A stretch of 64,000 bases of DNA, taken from positions 23,515,847-23,579,846 of the forward strand of contig OX463859.1 of assembly GCA_949825065.1 (NCBI GenBank). Reading direction: 5' to 3'. The notes beneath the pieces were generated by a model. It saw nothing but the letters and a program-made list of their open reading frames with translations. It had not been told where the DNA came from and did no database searches. Positions 10,836 to 22,155 of the stretch are shown in pieces (within the stretch, counting starts at the first letter, position 1; every line of letters begins with the position of its first letter). The DNA comes from Odontocerum albicorne. Its lineage: Eukaryota > Arthropoda > Insecta > Trichoptera > Odontoceridae. The position numbers and the translations under genes are program-made.

Positions 10836-11940
10836 GATTATTTTTAAGATTTTTAATACAATTAATGAAGATAGACAAATAATACAAATATACAGTGTCA
10901 ATGAAAATGTAAGGTGTGGTAGAGGAAGATTATTTTTAAGATTTTTAATACAATTAATGAAGACAGACAAACAATACAAATATACAGTGTCAATGAGAAT
11001 GTAAGGTGTGGTAGAGGAAGATTATTTTTAAGATTTTTAATACAATTAATGAAGACAGATAAATAATACAAATATACAGTGTCAATGAGAATGTAAGGTG
11101 TGGTAGAGGAAGATTATTTTTAAGATTTTTAATACAATTAATGAAGACAGACAAACAATACAAATAAACAGTGTTAATGAAAATGTAAGGTGTGGTAGAG
11201 GAAGATTATTTTTAAGATTTTTAATACAATTAATGAAGACAGACAAACAATACAAATATACAGTGTCAATGAAAATGTAAGGTGTGGTAGAGGAAGATTA
11301 TTTTTAATATTTTTAATACAATTAATGAAGACAGACAAACAATACAAATATACAGTGTCAATGAAAATGTAAGGTGTGGTAGAGGAAGATTATTTTTAAG
11401 ATTTTTAATACAATTAATGAAGGCAGACAAACAATACAAATATACAGTGTCAATGAAAATGTAAGGTGTGGTAGAGGAAGATTATTTTTAAGATTTTTAA
11501 TACAATTAATGAAGACAGACAAACAATACAAATGTACAGTGTCAATGAGAATGTAAGGTGTGGTAGAGGAAGATTATTTTTAAGATTTTTAATACAATTA
11601 ATGAAGACAGACAAACAATACAAATAAACAGTGTCAATGAAAATGTAAGGTGTGGTAGAGGAAGATTATTTTTAAGATTTTTAATACAATTAATGAAGAC
11701 AGACAAACAATACAAATATACAGTGTCAATGAGAATGTAAGGTGTTGTAGAGGAAGATTATTTTTAAGATTTTTAATACAATTAATGATGACAGACAAAC
11801 AATACAAATATAAAGTGTCAATGAGAATGTAAGGTGTGGTAGAGGAAGATTATTTTTAAGATTTTTAATACAATTAATGAAGACAGACAAACGATACAAA
11901 TATACAGTGTCAATGAGAACGTAAGGCGTGGTAGAGGTAG
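10836..11940 (+). repeat. Minisatellite, 92-bp unit, twelve copies, LINE-A-derived
   Basis: Units begin gattatttttaagattttt at 10836, 10928, 11020 and so on every 92 bp to about 11940. Within each unit one frame reads NEDRQTIQIYSV then NVRCGRGR, which matches the conserved C-terminal part of LINE-A (NEE-L-KQ-YS, then RGRPR). Because 92 is not a multiple of three the frame does not continue between units. Copies differ at a few positions (aaaatg or gagaatg; tatacag or taaacag). Confidence 0.92.
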
Positions 11941-11984
11941 ATCAAAGAAAATATTTATAACCAGTATACACACATTTACACCGT

Positions 11985-12400
11985 ACTGTTTACTTAAACT
12001 TTCTGCAGGAATACGTATTACCACGCATTTGTGAGGAGTATAGAGACGAAGATAACTTTTATTCACAACAAAATGGTACACCTCCTCACTACCATTTTAC
12101 CTGATGTGAGTGCCAATCTTGATGGAAATTTTGTCTAACTGATGGATTGGACGTAGAGGTAGCCCCTCCCCGCCCCTCCCCCAGATCGCTCCAAGATCTT
12201 GCGCCAATGAACTTTCTTTATGGAGATTCGTTAAATATGAAAGTTTATAGCACAAAACCGACATCAGCTAGCAAATTGAGAGCAACTATTAAAAGAGAAT
12301 GCGCCAAATGCCAAAACAAATTATTCGTGATGTTTATGATTCCATAATATCAGAAGTGCATAGACCAGAACGGCCATCAATTTGAGCACTTGCGACAACT
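11985..12400 (+). pseudogene. Tc1/mariner-superfamily transposase relic (C-terminal half)
   Basis: In shifting frames the plus strand gives FYSQQNGTPPHY (the second catalytic region, normally FQQDGAPPHY; the aspartate is replaced by N here). It then gives a WIGRRGS-like block, DLAPMNFLYG (third catalytic region, also damaged) and VYSTKPTSASKLRATI with RECAK. It ends with PERPSI at the usual C-terminus. Stops and frameshifts make it non-functional. No terminal inverted repeats were found. A second relic of the same type lies at 57546-57790. Confidence 0.6.
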
Positions 12401-12409
12401 AATAAATTC

Positions 12410-12837
12410 TACTTCTGTCTTGTTAAATATGGAGTTTTAATCTTGGATAACTTTATTAAATACTGAATTTATAATCATTCCAAGTATGTATGCATATTTT
12501 TATTAGACCCTTTGGATTTTGGAAACAATGAAGTAGACACATAACTGAAACTTCATCATAACACGTGTTGGCAATGAAATATACGAAGAAAGGTAACAAT
12601 AATATTGTCGATGAACTTAACAGACTAAGAACTAATTGTTTTTGAGTGTCAACGAGAATCAAATCCCAAGATGGAACATAAATGTCTTACCAACAGGCAA
12701 CATAGATCTTTAGAAGTATAAAGATATCCACCGGTTCATAAACCACACCTAACCATACCTGTTTGCTAGCACAGGTATTATTTCGCCCGGAGAATAAGGT
12801 TGTTTATGACTACTCTATTATTATTCTTTGATAAATA
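12410..12837. other. No feature seen
   Basis: AT-rich; short open frames only. Confidence 0.5.
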
Positions 12838-13115
12838 ATAGGTTTGGGTTTGGAGAACGAATGAATGAAGAAAGGCTAACAAAACAATTATACAGTAAAA
12901 ATTTGAGTGAAAGGAATTGTGGAGGTAGACAGGGGAAAGCATGATTGGTTCAAATTAATAATATTTTGAAAGAAGAAATGCAAAAAATCAGAGAAATCGT
13001 AGGAATTGTATAAGAAAATTGATGAATTTACAAGAATCATAAGATGTATGCCGTGTTAGGAAATATTGACGCCATCTTTCTTCTCTACCTTCCCGACAGG
13101 GAAACGATATGATGG
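12838..13115 (+). pseudogene. LINE-A C-terminal coding relic
   Basis: It shares with 22645-22845 and 53640-53745 the run tgaaagaagaaatgcaaaa, a cagagaaatcgtagga box, and an end with ctctaccttcccgacagggaaa. Stops occur in all frames. Confidence 0.55.
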
Positions 13116-13698
13116 TATGTATGAAAAAATTACAAATAAAATTTATTAGAAGTCTACTGTGACTTTTTGGAGGGCACTTTGATTGTGTACATATTGTTAG
13201 AGAATTTTGAATTTGTAACGATTAATCCAAAAAAAAAACGAAAAATGTTTTGTGAGAAAGCAGAAAGTTTTGTCGAAAGGGTGTTTTTAACTGTCAAGAA
13301 ATTCTAAACCCCATGAGAAGTGAGATTCCAATAAGGGTGCGTACCCAGGCTTTTTTCATTTACACATTATCAACATTTGAATGATTCATCATTCTTAAGC
13401 CTCGTAATCGAAGATACCCTTGCTCTTTCAACAATCATAATAAAAGGACAACTGATATTGCGTCGTTTAGAAAGCATCCTCTCCTTGAGGCCAATCGTAT
13501 TCGGTGTTTCAAACCAATTATTACCCTCTAAATTTTCATATAAAGAACCCTAAAAAAATGTCATCAAGTGCTACCTAAAGCTGCATACACCACCTTTATC
13601 TCTCATACTTATCACTATCTCTAAATCGCAGAAATCTTACCAAAAAGAGACGAACAACTAAAAAACCTTTGTAGATCTTCCGATAGGTGATAGTAATA
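13116..13698. repeat. Gap with a dispersed-repeat fragment at its right side
   Basis: About 13562-13640 (tcaagtgctacctaaagctg) belongs to a dispersed repeat also seen at 14253-14400, 39660-39749 and 47430-47590. The rest is unassigned. Confidence 0.45.
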
Positions 13699-14252
13699 AA
13701 GGGTCTTTCAAATTGGGCGGTTTTTTAAATTCTTGGATAAAACACAGATGGCGTCGCGAACTTGCCTGAATCTTGTGACATTTGAGAAGTGTAATGTATG
13801 ACATTTATGAAAATGGAGTCGTATACAACACAACGCATTCAAATTGTTGAATTATGTTATATATTGTAATCTCCGCAAACGGTGATGTTAATTGGCCACC
13901 AATATCATGTGATCTGACACCGTTGGACTATTTTCTCTGGAGTTACGTGAAAAGCCAGGTCTATAAGAATGACCACCAAACAATTCCTGAGCTGAAGGAC
14001 GACATTATTCGCGTTATTGGGGAGTTAGAACCGCAATTATGCCAAAATGTCATTGAAAATTTTGACAAAAGAGTGGACATCTGTGGAGCTGCAAGAGGTG
14101 GACATTTGGCGGATATTGGTTTTTGTGTTTCAATATCATACATTATACTTCAATGACCAATAAAATGTGTTTTGTAATCAAAGCAAATTGTGAGTTTTAT
14201 TCGAGAATTAAAAAAATTCAATTTAAAAAACCGCTCAATTTGAAAGACCCTT
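13699..14252 (+). mobile_element. DD41D (rosa-type) element, internally deleted, copy 1
   Basis: The left end aagggtctttcaaattgggc is mirrored at 14233-14252. A TA flanks the left end and a TG the right, as expected for a decayed TA duplication. The interior keeps a transposase start region, then jumps to the C-terminal part: NGDVNWPPISCDLTPLDYFL, then KSQVYKND, then ARGGHLADI. The first two catalytic aspartates are deleted. The retained block is the same protein type as 55748-56810, whose second and third aspartates are 41 residues apart, which fits the DD41D group. It cannot encode a working enzyme. Confidence 0.8.
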
Positions 14253-14400
14253 TGCATTCGGCTTACTTTAGGTGTAGTGTTCATATAGTTAAGAATTTTC
14301 GTATAGTTAAGAATTTTCATAGAACTTCCTAAAAAGCGTTGTCTTCAAATGCTTCCTAAAACTGCACACGCCCCATCCTAGAGGTAGATCGTTGATAAGG
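14253..14400 (+). repeat. Dispersed repeat fragment flanking the DD41D copy
   Basis: gcattcggctta, ctttaggtgtagtgttca and tcttcaaatgcttcctaaa recur in the same order at 47430-47540. The word tatagttaagaattttc is duplicated at 14285-14320. Confidence 0.45.
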
Positions 14401-14728
14401 TCGATTGCATTCTGATTGGGGGTTTATATTATTATTATTTTAACCAAATTTATGCTATGACTTGGAAGAAAATCATAACACCGTTCCAAACCAAGGCAAA
14501 AGCCCTGTCATAAAACCCCGCTATATTGGATCGATTCGGAACAGTCAACTTATTCGATGAAGGTAAAATCAACTTCAAAGTTTACTCCTCTCTGAAAGAA
14601 AATCTCTCAACACAGATTCGAAACATACAATGGAGACATATCATACGGGACTTGAATACAAAGAGAGAAAGTTTGAAATCAATTAATTGGAAATTGAATC
14701 TGTTCCATGGAGTTTCTTATGGTAAAAT
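14401..14728. other. Unassigned; contains a word shared with 61440-61510
   Basis: ccctgtcataaaaccccgct followed by atcgattcggaacag is the reverse complement of a block near 61465-61505, so a low-copy dispersed repeat is likely. No gene seen. Confidence 0.4.
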
Positions 14729-14795
14729 GACGCTGTGCTGGATTCGATGAAACACCGAGGGGAGACGATCGGAGTACACCGACAGGTTGGGTGAC
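14729..14795 (-). mobile_element. SINE-A body fragment
   Basis: gctgtgctggattcgatg and gagacgatcggagtacac match the minus-strand body of SINE-A at 29635-29680. Confidence 0.7.
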
Positions 14796-14998
14796 TGAAT
14801 AAAAATGGAGTAAAGAAAATCAAAACGTCACAAAGAAGTAAGTTGCTGTAAATTTGGCCCTCCTTAATAATTAGACGATTGCGGATAGGTTATAAATATA
14901 TAAGAAAAGGAATGATTCATAAAAAATAAATTTCCCCTCCTTTATACGGGCTAGGTACCAGCACAGTTATTCGATTAAAAGCGTTTACTATACTAAAG

Positions 14999-15550
14999 AA
15001 AATGTAGCATGGTCCCTGTGACGTTTCACAAATTTGCCCCAATACAACCTTGTAACGACGTTCAGTAATTTTCATTATTTTATCAATTTTAATATAAGCC
15101 TCGATTATAATAAATAGCAAGTTATTTAGGTAAATACATTACATAAAACTAACAATACTGACTAATTGATACATCTTGTTACAAATTAGCAAACATATGT
15201 CAGTTTGTTAAAATCAAATAATATTTGGTGACGTTCATCAAAAGTCACTACGTTAGTCTGCATTGGCTAGGGATGGGGTATATGAAAATTGGATTTTTTT
15301 ATACATAAAATTAAATGTTCGTAATTAGTATTAATTCATAGTGAATCTTGGCCTATTTAAAGATAGATACAAACCATACAATACATTAGAAAGTCAGTAT
15401 AATGAAAATTAGGAATTAAAACGTCAGTTTAGAGAAAAACATTTTTTCGATTTATAAATAAACGATTCGATTTGTAAAAAAAAAAAACAATTTTACCTCA
15501 CCCCTTTGAGACATGACATTTAAAATGTCACAGAGACCATGCTACATTTT
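14999..15550. mobile_element. Inverted-repeat element (MITE), about 550 bp
   Basis: aaaatgtagcatggtccctg at 14999 is mirrored by a block ending at 15550 (cagagaccatgctacatttt). A 90-bp interior block starting caatacaaccttgtaacga is shared with the smaller element at 28655-28875. No transposase. Confidence 0.7.
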
Positions 15551-16287
15551 GAGTATAATATATTAAAATATCAGCGATCAGGTGAACTTTAAACATTGAT
15601 TTCTTTCAATTATACCATTTAAAAGGTTATCCCTCGTCCCTCGTGATCGAGTATGATTGACAGACATCGTATGGATGAAAAACGCCCGTGCGTGTTTTGG
15701 TTGATTGTGCATAAGTTGTTGCACTTTAGCAAGCACAGTCTTGACATATCAAACCCAAAGTTCCGATGGCAGTGAGATTTATGAGTAACCTGAGTGACAA
15801 CCAGCTTAACCAGTTAGGCAGATTTTTATATAGTGCGCTTTTTGTTTTGTTTAATAGTGATATAAGAATTTATAATAAGCAATATATAAGCTACTGATTC
15901 AACTCTAATGTTAAATGGTCAAATAGTAAATAGAGTTTCGAAATGAATTCACCAAAAATCAAACCTGGGAAGCCCAGTAGCTTAGCGTAGATGTTAACTA
16001 TAAGACCGCGGCTTCCAACTTTAAAGAAATCAATATAAATAGATTATATAAAAAAAATATTGAGTTGTATAAATATTGCAAAATCCCATTTTTTTAAGTT
16101 CATGATATTCACAAAAACATAAAACGCTCCTCCGTTCAAATATGTTTTGAGACTTTCGCAGTTCTACGTATTAGTTTTAAGGCTTTCAGATTGTTGTACG
16201 GCGGAGTCTGTCTTATAACAACTAAAGGGAAATGAACAATAACTTCAGCTTGTGAAAGCCACACGCTTGTTCTCCTGTAGTGGGACA
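15551..16287. other. No feature seen
   Basis: AT-rich lead-in to the jockey-like element. No upstream endonuclease coding was found on either strand. Confidence 0.5.
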
Positions 16288-16341
16288 GAACTATGCAATC
16301 ACGTTACGGTCGCGAATCGGGACGGACTTATACGCTCATAT
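16288..16341 (+). repeat. Direct repeat, left copy
   Basis: cagaactatg, then cgttacggtcgcga and cgggacgga, recur with a few differences at 19166-19206. The first ten bases also recur at 16342 at the apparent start of the reverse-transcriptase homology. Confidence 0.7.
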
Positions 16342-18161
16342 TGCAGAACTATGTAATAGCGTTAAACTCACTGCGGAACGAAATCAAAAAACACATTAGG
16401 GAACACAAAAATACCACTTGGGACACAAAATTAAAGGACATCAAACCAGGGGCAGACACTCTTTGGAAGATCGCAAAGGGAATAAGAAAGCGACACGAAG
16501 ACATACCACCACTTATCACCTCCACACATACTGCCACATCACACGAAGAAAAGGCAAACGCACTAGCAGACGCATACGAACACACTTACACGTTAACATC
16601 GCACTATCGTGACTCAGACGCAGACCGCACAGTACAAGAATCACTCGACGAATTCAACACTCGCTCCGCAGACATCGCACGGCAAGAATACACGCTCGCT
16701 ACACCGGCGGAAGTACAAAAAATCATTAAAGCCCTCAAAAATAATAAAGCACCAGGTTTAGACCATTTACACAATACACTGATTAAGCACATTCCGACAC
16801 GCGCAATCATACAATTAGTTAAAATATTTAACGCGTGCCTACACACCGGGCATTTCCCATCCAGGTGGAAAATGGCCGTAATAATACCAATACACAAGCC
16901 GAACAAGGACAAAAATAACCCATCCAGCTACAGACCCATAAGCCTCCTCCCGGTACTTGGAAAAGTCCTGGAGAAGGTGATACCGAACAGGTACACTCCA
17001 TATCACACCCAGCACAACACTCTACAACACGAGCAATTCGGATTTAGAACACAGCACTCCACCGTTCACCAACTCACCCGCGTGGCCGAGGACGTGTCGA
17101 TGGGATTTAATATGAATTATTACACAGGCATGGTCCTGTTGGACCTGGAAAAGGCCTTCGACACGGTCTGGCACGACGGGCTAATACACAAGCTGATTAA
17201 GACGGGCACGCCGTCTTACATCATAGGGATTCTCCGCTCCTACCTATCCGAACGACAATTCGTCGTTCGGGTGAGCGGGAGGCTCTCCACCCCCAGAAAC
17301 ATCCCAATGGGAGTGCCCCAGGGCAGCCTGATCGGACCGCACCTGTTTACTCTGTTTACACACGATATTCCGGTACCGGAAAATTGCTCCGTCGCCCTTT
17401 TCGCGGATGACGCAGCTTGTTACGCGCGATCCGCTTGCCCCGTCAGGGCAAGTAATTACCTCCAGAAGGCCTTGGATACCTTGGCAAAATACTATCGTAA
17501 GTGGCGCCTAAAGATTAACGACGGCAAGACAGAGGCGGTCATGTTCACAAAACGGAGGGTGGGCAGCCTCCCCCTCCTGAGGATGGGAAACAGCGCTGTG
17601 GAATGGCGTAAATCGGTTAAATATCTCGGGGTCCATATGGACTCCAAACTATCGTGGCGGCTCCACGCTGAACAAGCCAGAAAGAAAGCATTCGTAGCCT
17701 TCGCAGCGCTGAGACCCATCTTCAGCCGAAATTCCTTCTTATCCCGAAAAAACAAACTCCTGGTGTATAAACTCATAGTGCGTCCGGTAATTACGTACGC
17801 GGCACCAGTCTGGGGCAGCGCTCCAGATTACATTTACAATAAACTCCAGCCGGCACAAAATAAAGCACTTAAAATTATCTATAAGACAATGCCGGGCGCA
17901 AATCTTAAAAAGCTACACCAGAGAACAAAAGAATACTCCATTAAGGAGTACTGCCACAAAATGACACTAGACTTTTACAGTAAAATACATTTAAACTCGC
18001 ACTCAAACCCGCTCATCGCAAAACTCGGGTGTCACAAGAGACTGGATGAACTGCCTTTCAGATACAAACACAGACTCCCAAATCACATCATCCTCAGCCG
18101 ATCGGAACCGGAGAGAGATCTCGACCAAGTTGCAAGAGAGGGCCAGGGAGGACAAGCGTAA
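16293..18161 (+). CDS. Jockey-like LINE reverse transcriptase, 622 codons
   Basis: The protein would copy LINE RNA into DNA at a chromosomal nick. RT blocks appear in order: NKAPGLDHLHNTLIK (about residue 151), SSYRPISLLPVLGKVLEKVI (211), EQFGFRTQHST (247), LLDLEKAFDTVWHDGL with D284 and D290 (282), GVPQGS (340), the catalytic FADD with D372/D373, NDGKTEAVMFTKRR (about 414) and VKYLGVHMDSKLSW. The usual C-terminal RPVITYAAPVWGSA region follows. No stop interrupts it, unlike every other LINE piece here. The N-terminal AP-endonuclease domain of jockey ORF2 is missing, and the first 18 or so residues come from the adjacent direct repeat, so the annotated ATG is probably not a true LINE start. 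It is a 5'-truncated but otherwise intact RT. Its GC content is far higher than its surroundings. Clade placement is from motif style only. Confidence 0.88.
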   Translation: MQSRYGRESGRTYTLILQNYVIALNSLRNEIKKHIREHKNTTWDTKLKDIKPGADTLWKIAKGIRKRHEDIPPLITSTHTATSHEEKANALADAYEHTYTLTSHYRDSDADRTVQESLDEFNTRSADIARQEYTLATPAEVQKIIKALKNNKAPGLDHLHNTLIKHIPTRAIIQLVKIFNACLHTGHFPSRWKMAVIIPIHKPNKDKNNPSSYRPISLLPVLGKVLEKVIPNRYTPYHTQHNTLQHEQFGFRTQHSTVHQLTRVAEDVSMGFNMNYYTGMVLLDLEKAFDTVWHDGLIHKLIKTGTPSYIIGILRSYLSERQFVVRVSGRLSTPRNIPMGVPQGSLIGPHLFTLFTHDIPVPENCSVALFADDAACYARSACPVRASNYLQKALDTLAKYYRKWRLKINDGKTEAVMFTKRRVGSLPLLRMGNSAVEWRKSVKYLGVHMDSKLSWRLHAEQARKKAFVAFAALRPIFSRNSFLSRKNKLLVYKLIVRPVITYAAPVWGSAPDYIYNKLQPAQNKALKIIYKTMPGANLKKLHQRTKEYSIKEYCHKMTLDFYSKIHLNSHSNPLIAKLGCHKRLDELPFRYKHRLPNHIILSRSEPERDLDQVAREGQGGQA

Positions 18162-19165
18162 CGGGGCCTTCATAACTAGCACGCTACATACTCAAATTCG
18201 CTAAATTATAAAGTCACAGACAACCCGATACTGCCCAGCGTTTAACTTTTCAGATCCAGAGGAGCGGCCGGGGCGCGACACGACACGCCACCGGGACCGT
18301 GGGGCGGTACGCGGCTGAAGGCGAAAATCAAGAGGGGCGAGCCAACGCCTCGGACTTCGAATTACACTATACGCACTACAACACTCACACTCCACAAACA
18401 AGCCGAATGTGTTAATATCGCATAACGGAAGAGCCCAGAGGTCCTCTGTAGCTCGACTTCCCTCGGTGAGTTTTCTGTGGTTTTCTCACCGAATATGTCT
18501 TCAATACATATGCGAATGCGGGGAAGCTCCAATCAAACAGGCCGCAGCCGACACCTTCCCATCCCCACACTATACACCTACACCTGATATTATAAAAATA
18601 TATGTATTTATTGTCCATAAAGGTCTAGCAGAGTTCTTCTTAAATTTTGATCTTGTAGCCTACAGTCCCTCAGACGGTAGAGCATGTAGCGAAGTAATTG
18701 ATAAAGAGCAAAGAAAGCTCATTTAGCCACGCCACAGCTTTGCGCCTTCTTCACCGTCTTCTTCAGCATCGTCACCTCATCTCCACCGTCTTCACCATCG
18801 TCGCTTCACTGAGACCCCCGGGAGGGGCGGGAGGACGCCTGACCTGAACTGCGCCGCCAGGGCCGCTGACATGAGCTGCCGTATCCCTTTGAGTGTAGTC
18901 GCCATGCCCAACTATGGTTGATCCAATTCGGATTATAGAAATCAAGAGAGATAAAAAAGGCTCATCGAGCCTATAAATTAAACAGAGATTATCACACAAA
19001 TACTTAATATAAGTATACACATATAAATAACACAATCACACATATGACACAACAGTGGAAAAGGTATTCCCTCAAATCACTGACAAAAGATCGATGACGC
19101 AGAAAAATGCGCACGTTTTAATAAAGTTATTAAAAATTAAAGAACTCGTTTTCGTTCGTTCGTTT
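18162..19165 (+). other. GC-rich region after the jockey ORF, probable 3' UTR and flank
   Basis: The GC-rich character continues to about 18900 and then falls to the AT-rich background. It includes a GC-rich stretch around 18815-18880 and a pyrimidine-rich stretch at 18740-18810. Two frames of 66-105 codons resemble nothing known. The 3' end and poly(A) tail could not be placed, so how much belongs to the element is uncertain. Confidence 0.45.
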
Positions 19166-19214
19166 CAGAACTATGTAATCGCGTTACGGTCGCGAACCGG
19201 GACGGACCTACATA
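19166..19214 (+). repeat. Direct repeat, right copy
   Basis: Matches 16288-16330 with a handful of differences. The mariner at 19215 has inserted just after it. Confidence 0.7.
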
Positions 19215-20506
19215 GGTCAGTAAATATGAAACCGGATTTTTTTTATAGAAAATACACGCTTATTGTATGAAAATGGTAAAAAATATTTTATTCCAAGTAT
19301 TGCCCATCGCTAGCTGCACATTTTTCCCATCCCTCTGGCAATATGTGGATACCACGCCAAAAAAACTCTTGCCCTTTTGAGGCAAACCAATCATTGAGCC
19401 ATTTTCGTAAGAAGTGAAGCGCTGCTCAGCAAGTGCGTGTCCCATCGATGCAAATAAGTAGTAATCGGATGGAGCCTAGTCTGGTGAGTAAACCGCATGC
19501 AAAAGTATTTGCCAACTAAACGCCTCAATCGTTTCCTTGACCGATTTTGCTGTGTGCGATGGTGCATTATCATGAAGCAAAATCACTTTGTGTTGCCTCT
19601 TTTGATATTCTGGTCGTTTTCCCGCAATGCTTGGTTCAAATCCATCATTTGTTGTCGGTAGCGTTCAGTATTAACGGTTTCGCCAGGTTTTAGCAGCTCA
19701 TAATAGATAACACCCTTGTGATCCCACCAAACCCAGATCATTGTCTTCCGTCCATAGCCATTTGGTCTTGCAGTCGATGTCGCTGGTTTTCTTGGAGTTA
19801 CCCATGATCTTTTACGCTTAGGATACTCGAAATATATCCATAATATATCCATTTTTTATATCCATTTTTTATCGCCAGTCACAATTCGATGGAGAAATGA
19901 TTTTCTTTTGTACCTGGCGAGCAGCATTTCGCAAGTGGTTTTTCGGTTTTCCTGCTGTCTTTCATTCAGTTCATGTGGAACCCATTTTCCCACCTTCTGG
20001 ATCTACCATAGATTTCAAACGTATGGAGACGGCTTCTCGTGTCATATTTAATTCATCCATGAGTTGTTATTGCGTTTGAGCGTCATCCTCATCAAACAAT
20101 TCTTGCAATTCGGCGTCTTCAAACTTTCTCGTTGGTCTTCCACGTTCTTCGTTTCTCACGTCAAAATGGCCACATTTGAATTTTTTAAAACACTCAAAGC
20201 ACTGTGATTTACCAAGAGCATGCTCACCGTAAGCTTTGACAAGCATTCGATGCGATTCTGCAGCAGTTTTTTTCAAATGGTAACAGAAAATTAATGCTGT
20301 CCGCGAATCGTAGTTTTCAGGCACAAAAACAGACATGTTCGACGCTATGAAAACATATATAGTTGTATTAAACTTGTATTGTTGAGAGTTAAAAGTCTTT
20401 GACAAATGCAAAGACAAGAAAAAGAGACCAATGACGCCGTTTGACAGTCACTACATTGTCAACTAGAGCCATGTATGAGCAAATTCCGGTTTCATATTTA
20501 CAGACC
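19215..20506 (-). mobile_element. mariner, mauritiana (Mos1-like) type, full length, dead
   Basis: Terminal inverted repeats of about 27 bp: ggtcagtaaatatgaaaccg at 19215 and its mirror ending at 20506. The left flank is TA and the right TG. The length of 1292 bp fits the usual 1.3 kb. The minus strand keeps recognisable transposase pieces: HLKKTAAESHRMLVKAYGEH near the start, RIVTGDKKW (first aspartate), LLKPGETVNTERYRQQ, LLHDNAPSHTA (second) and APSDYYLFASM with GHALAEQRF (third). Stops at QTQ* and SPD*APSD plus several frameshifts inactivate it. Subfamily is assigned by resemblance to Mos1. Confidence 0.88.
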
Positions 20507-20999
20507 TGATATACGTTCATGTTATGGTTGAAACTCTGGTGTATTATATACCAAATGGTATCTGTCACGCATCCACTTATGGCGAAGTTGACTACAAACA
20601 AGCCCTCATGATGTAAAATTATAACATTTTTATAACGTCGGCATCATAAGTCAGACCATGCGACACAACACTCCGAAAAATCTATTACAACAGACTGTTT
20701 CGTTCGTTTCCTTGACATAAAACAAACGAAAATGTCCCATTCCAATTTTTCATATTCAATTCAAATCGAAAATTGGCACGAATTCCCTTTGAAATATCTA
20801 ATAATTATATAAATTTATAACAGTTCAAAACTACGATTTGGCCCTCGATGGATGGTGCCTGGGCAAAATCAACACTGGCACTTCGTGTCATGACCTCGCA
20901 AAAAGGTTCAAACGAAATAGATCTGATATCTATATAGCGACACGGGAATATCGCTATATAGATATTTTAATGATTATTAGAAACTTTGAAAATAATACA
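20507..20999. other. No gene; one hairpin at 20926-20965
   Basis: Perfect 15-bp arms (atatctatatagcga and its complement) enclose a 10-base loop. The text before it (about 20830-20920) is less AT-rich but unrecognised. Confidence 0.5.
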
Positions 21000-21115
21000 T
21001 TGAGGTACAATGCATGACAGAATACGGAATGAAGTTATAACGGACGAATGTGAAATTAAGGCTGATGTGTTGAAGAAGGTGAAGAAAAGCATTCTAGAGT
21101 GTATGAGAAAAAAGT
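21000..21115 (+). pseudogene. LINE-A coding relic
   Basis: acagaatacggaatgaagtt and aggctgatgtgttgaagaag match 42420-42500 and 53405-53480 in the same order. Confidence 0.55.
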
Positions 21116-21124
21116 AACAAAATA

Positions 21125-22078
21125 CTAGGTAAGTCCAGAAAGTAAGTGTACTGAATTTTTGTAGGTTACAATTTTTTTTATTTAAACAAAAAAATTACGT
21201 GGTTACCGCAGTACATATGTAAGCTATTTTTCGACATAGTCGCCATTCCTCTCAATGCAGGTGGTGAAGCGGGGTATCAACTTTTTGATGCCTTCCTCGA
21301 AGTAGTTTCCCGCCAACCCCTCCGTCCACTTCTCCACCTCCTCCTTTACCTCCTCGTCGGTTGAAAACCTTTTTCCACCCATGTGCAGCTTCAGGGAGGT
21401 AAAGAGATAGTAATCAGAAGGTGCTAGGTCAGAGGAATGCGCGGGATGGTTCGGGACATCCCATTAAAACGAGGCGAGCAGTTCCTTCGTGGCATTGGCC
21501 GTGTGTGGTCTGGCATTGTCGTGCAGCAGGCAGACTCCCTTTGTCAGCATGCCTCTCCTCTTGTTCTGAATCGCCCTCCGCAATTTTTTTAGGGTCTAAC
21601 AGTATCTTGCAGAGTTGATGGTCTCCCCTTGAGGCATATATTCAATTAAAATTATGCCTTGACAGTCCCAAACAATTTCATCAATTTCGTCAGTCACAAT
21701 TGAAGGTCTTCCGCTCTTCTGATCATCATGCACAGACGTACGACCGTTTTTAAACTCGCGACACCACTTGTACACACTCGTACGATTCATAGCTTTATCA
21801 CCATATGCAGTTTTCACCTCATTATAAACCTCAACCGGAGGTTTTCCATTCCAAACGAGATAACGGATGACGCCGCGTATTTCGCACTTGGCGGGAGATT
21901 GGATTTACATTTTTCCCGAAACGTGTTGTCGCGTCGACACTTCTCAACGTACTGACCTCGAACCGGTCTCGTTGCGGAGGGGAAGGGTCAGGCTACACGG
22001 AAGTGTAGCCAACATGTCGAAAATAAAATCCATCCGGTCGTGAGAGCCTCAGTACACTTACTTTCTGGATACGCCTCG
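21125..22078 (-). mobile_element. mariner, internally deleted (954 bp)
   Basis: The inverted ends share ccagaaagtaagtgtactga; a TA sits at both sides (21123-21124, 22079-22080). On the minus strand the N-terminal DNA-binding part is present (NRTSVYKWCREFKNGRTS, then SGRPSIVTDEIDEIV). It then jumps to GIILIEYMPQGETINSARYC, LLHDNARPHT (second catalytic region), APSDYYLF (third) and IPRFTTCIERNGDYVEK. The first catalytic region is deleted and other stops are present. It could only be moved by another element's transposase. Confidence 0.85.
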
Positions 22079-22087
22079 TATAAATAT

Positions 22088-22155
22088 ATTGTAAATTGTT
22101 TTATCAAACACTGTTCATTCCACTTTACGTGTTTGATAAAAATAAATTACAATGT
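22088..22155. mobile_element. Minimal Penelope-like terminal palindrome
   Basis: ttatcaaacactgttcattc and its mirror (gtgtttgataaaaataaatt) match the outer ends of the Penelope-like element at 24187-24856, with nothing between them. Confidence 0.6.

Noticed and set aside
18409..18726. 105-codon frame downstream of the RT as a second ORF of the LINE
   Set aside because: No zinc-knuckle or other LINE motif, wrong order for a jockey element, and a minus-strand frame of similar quality overlaps it.
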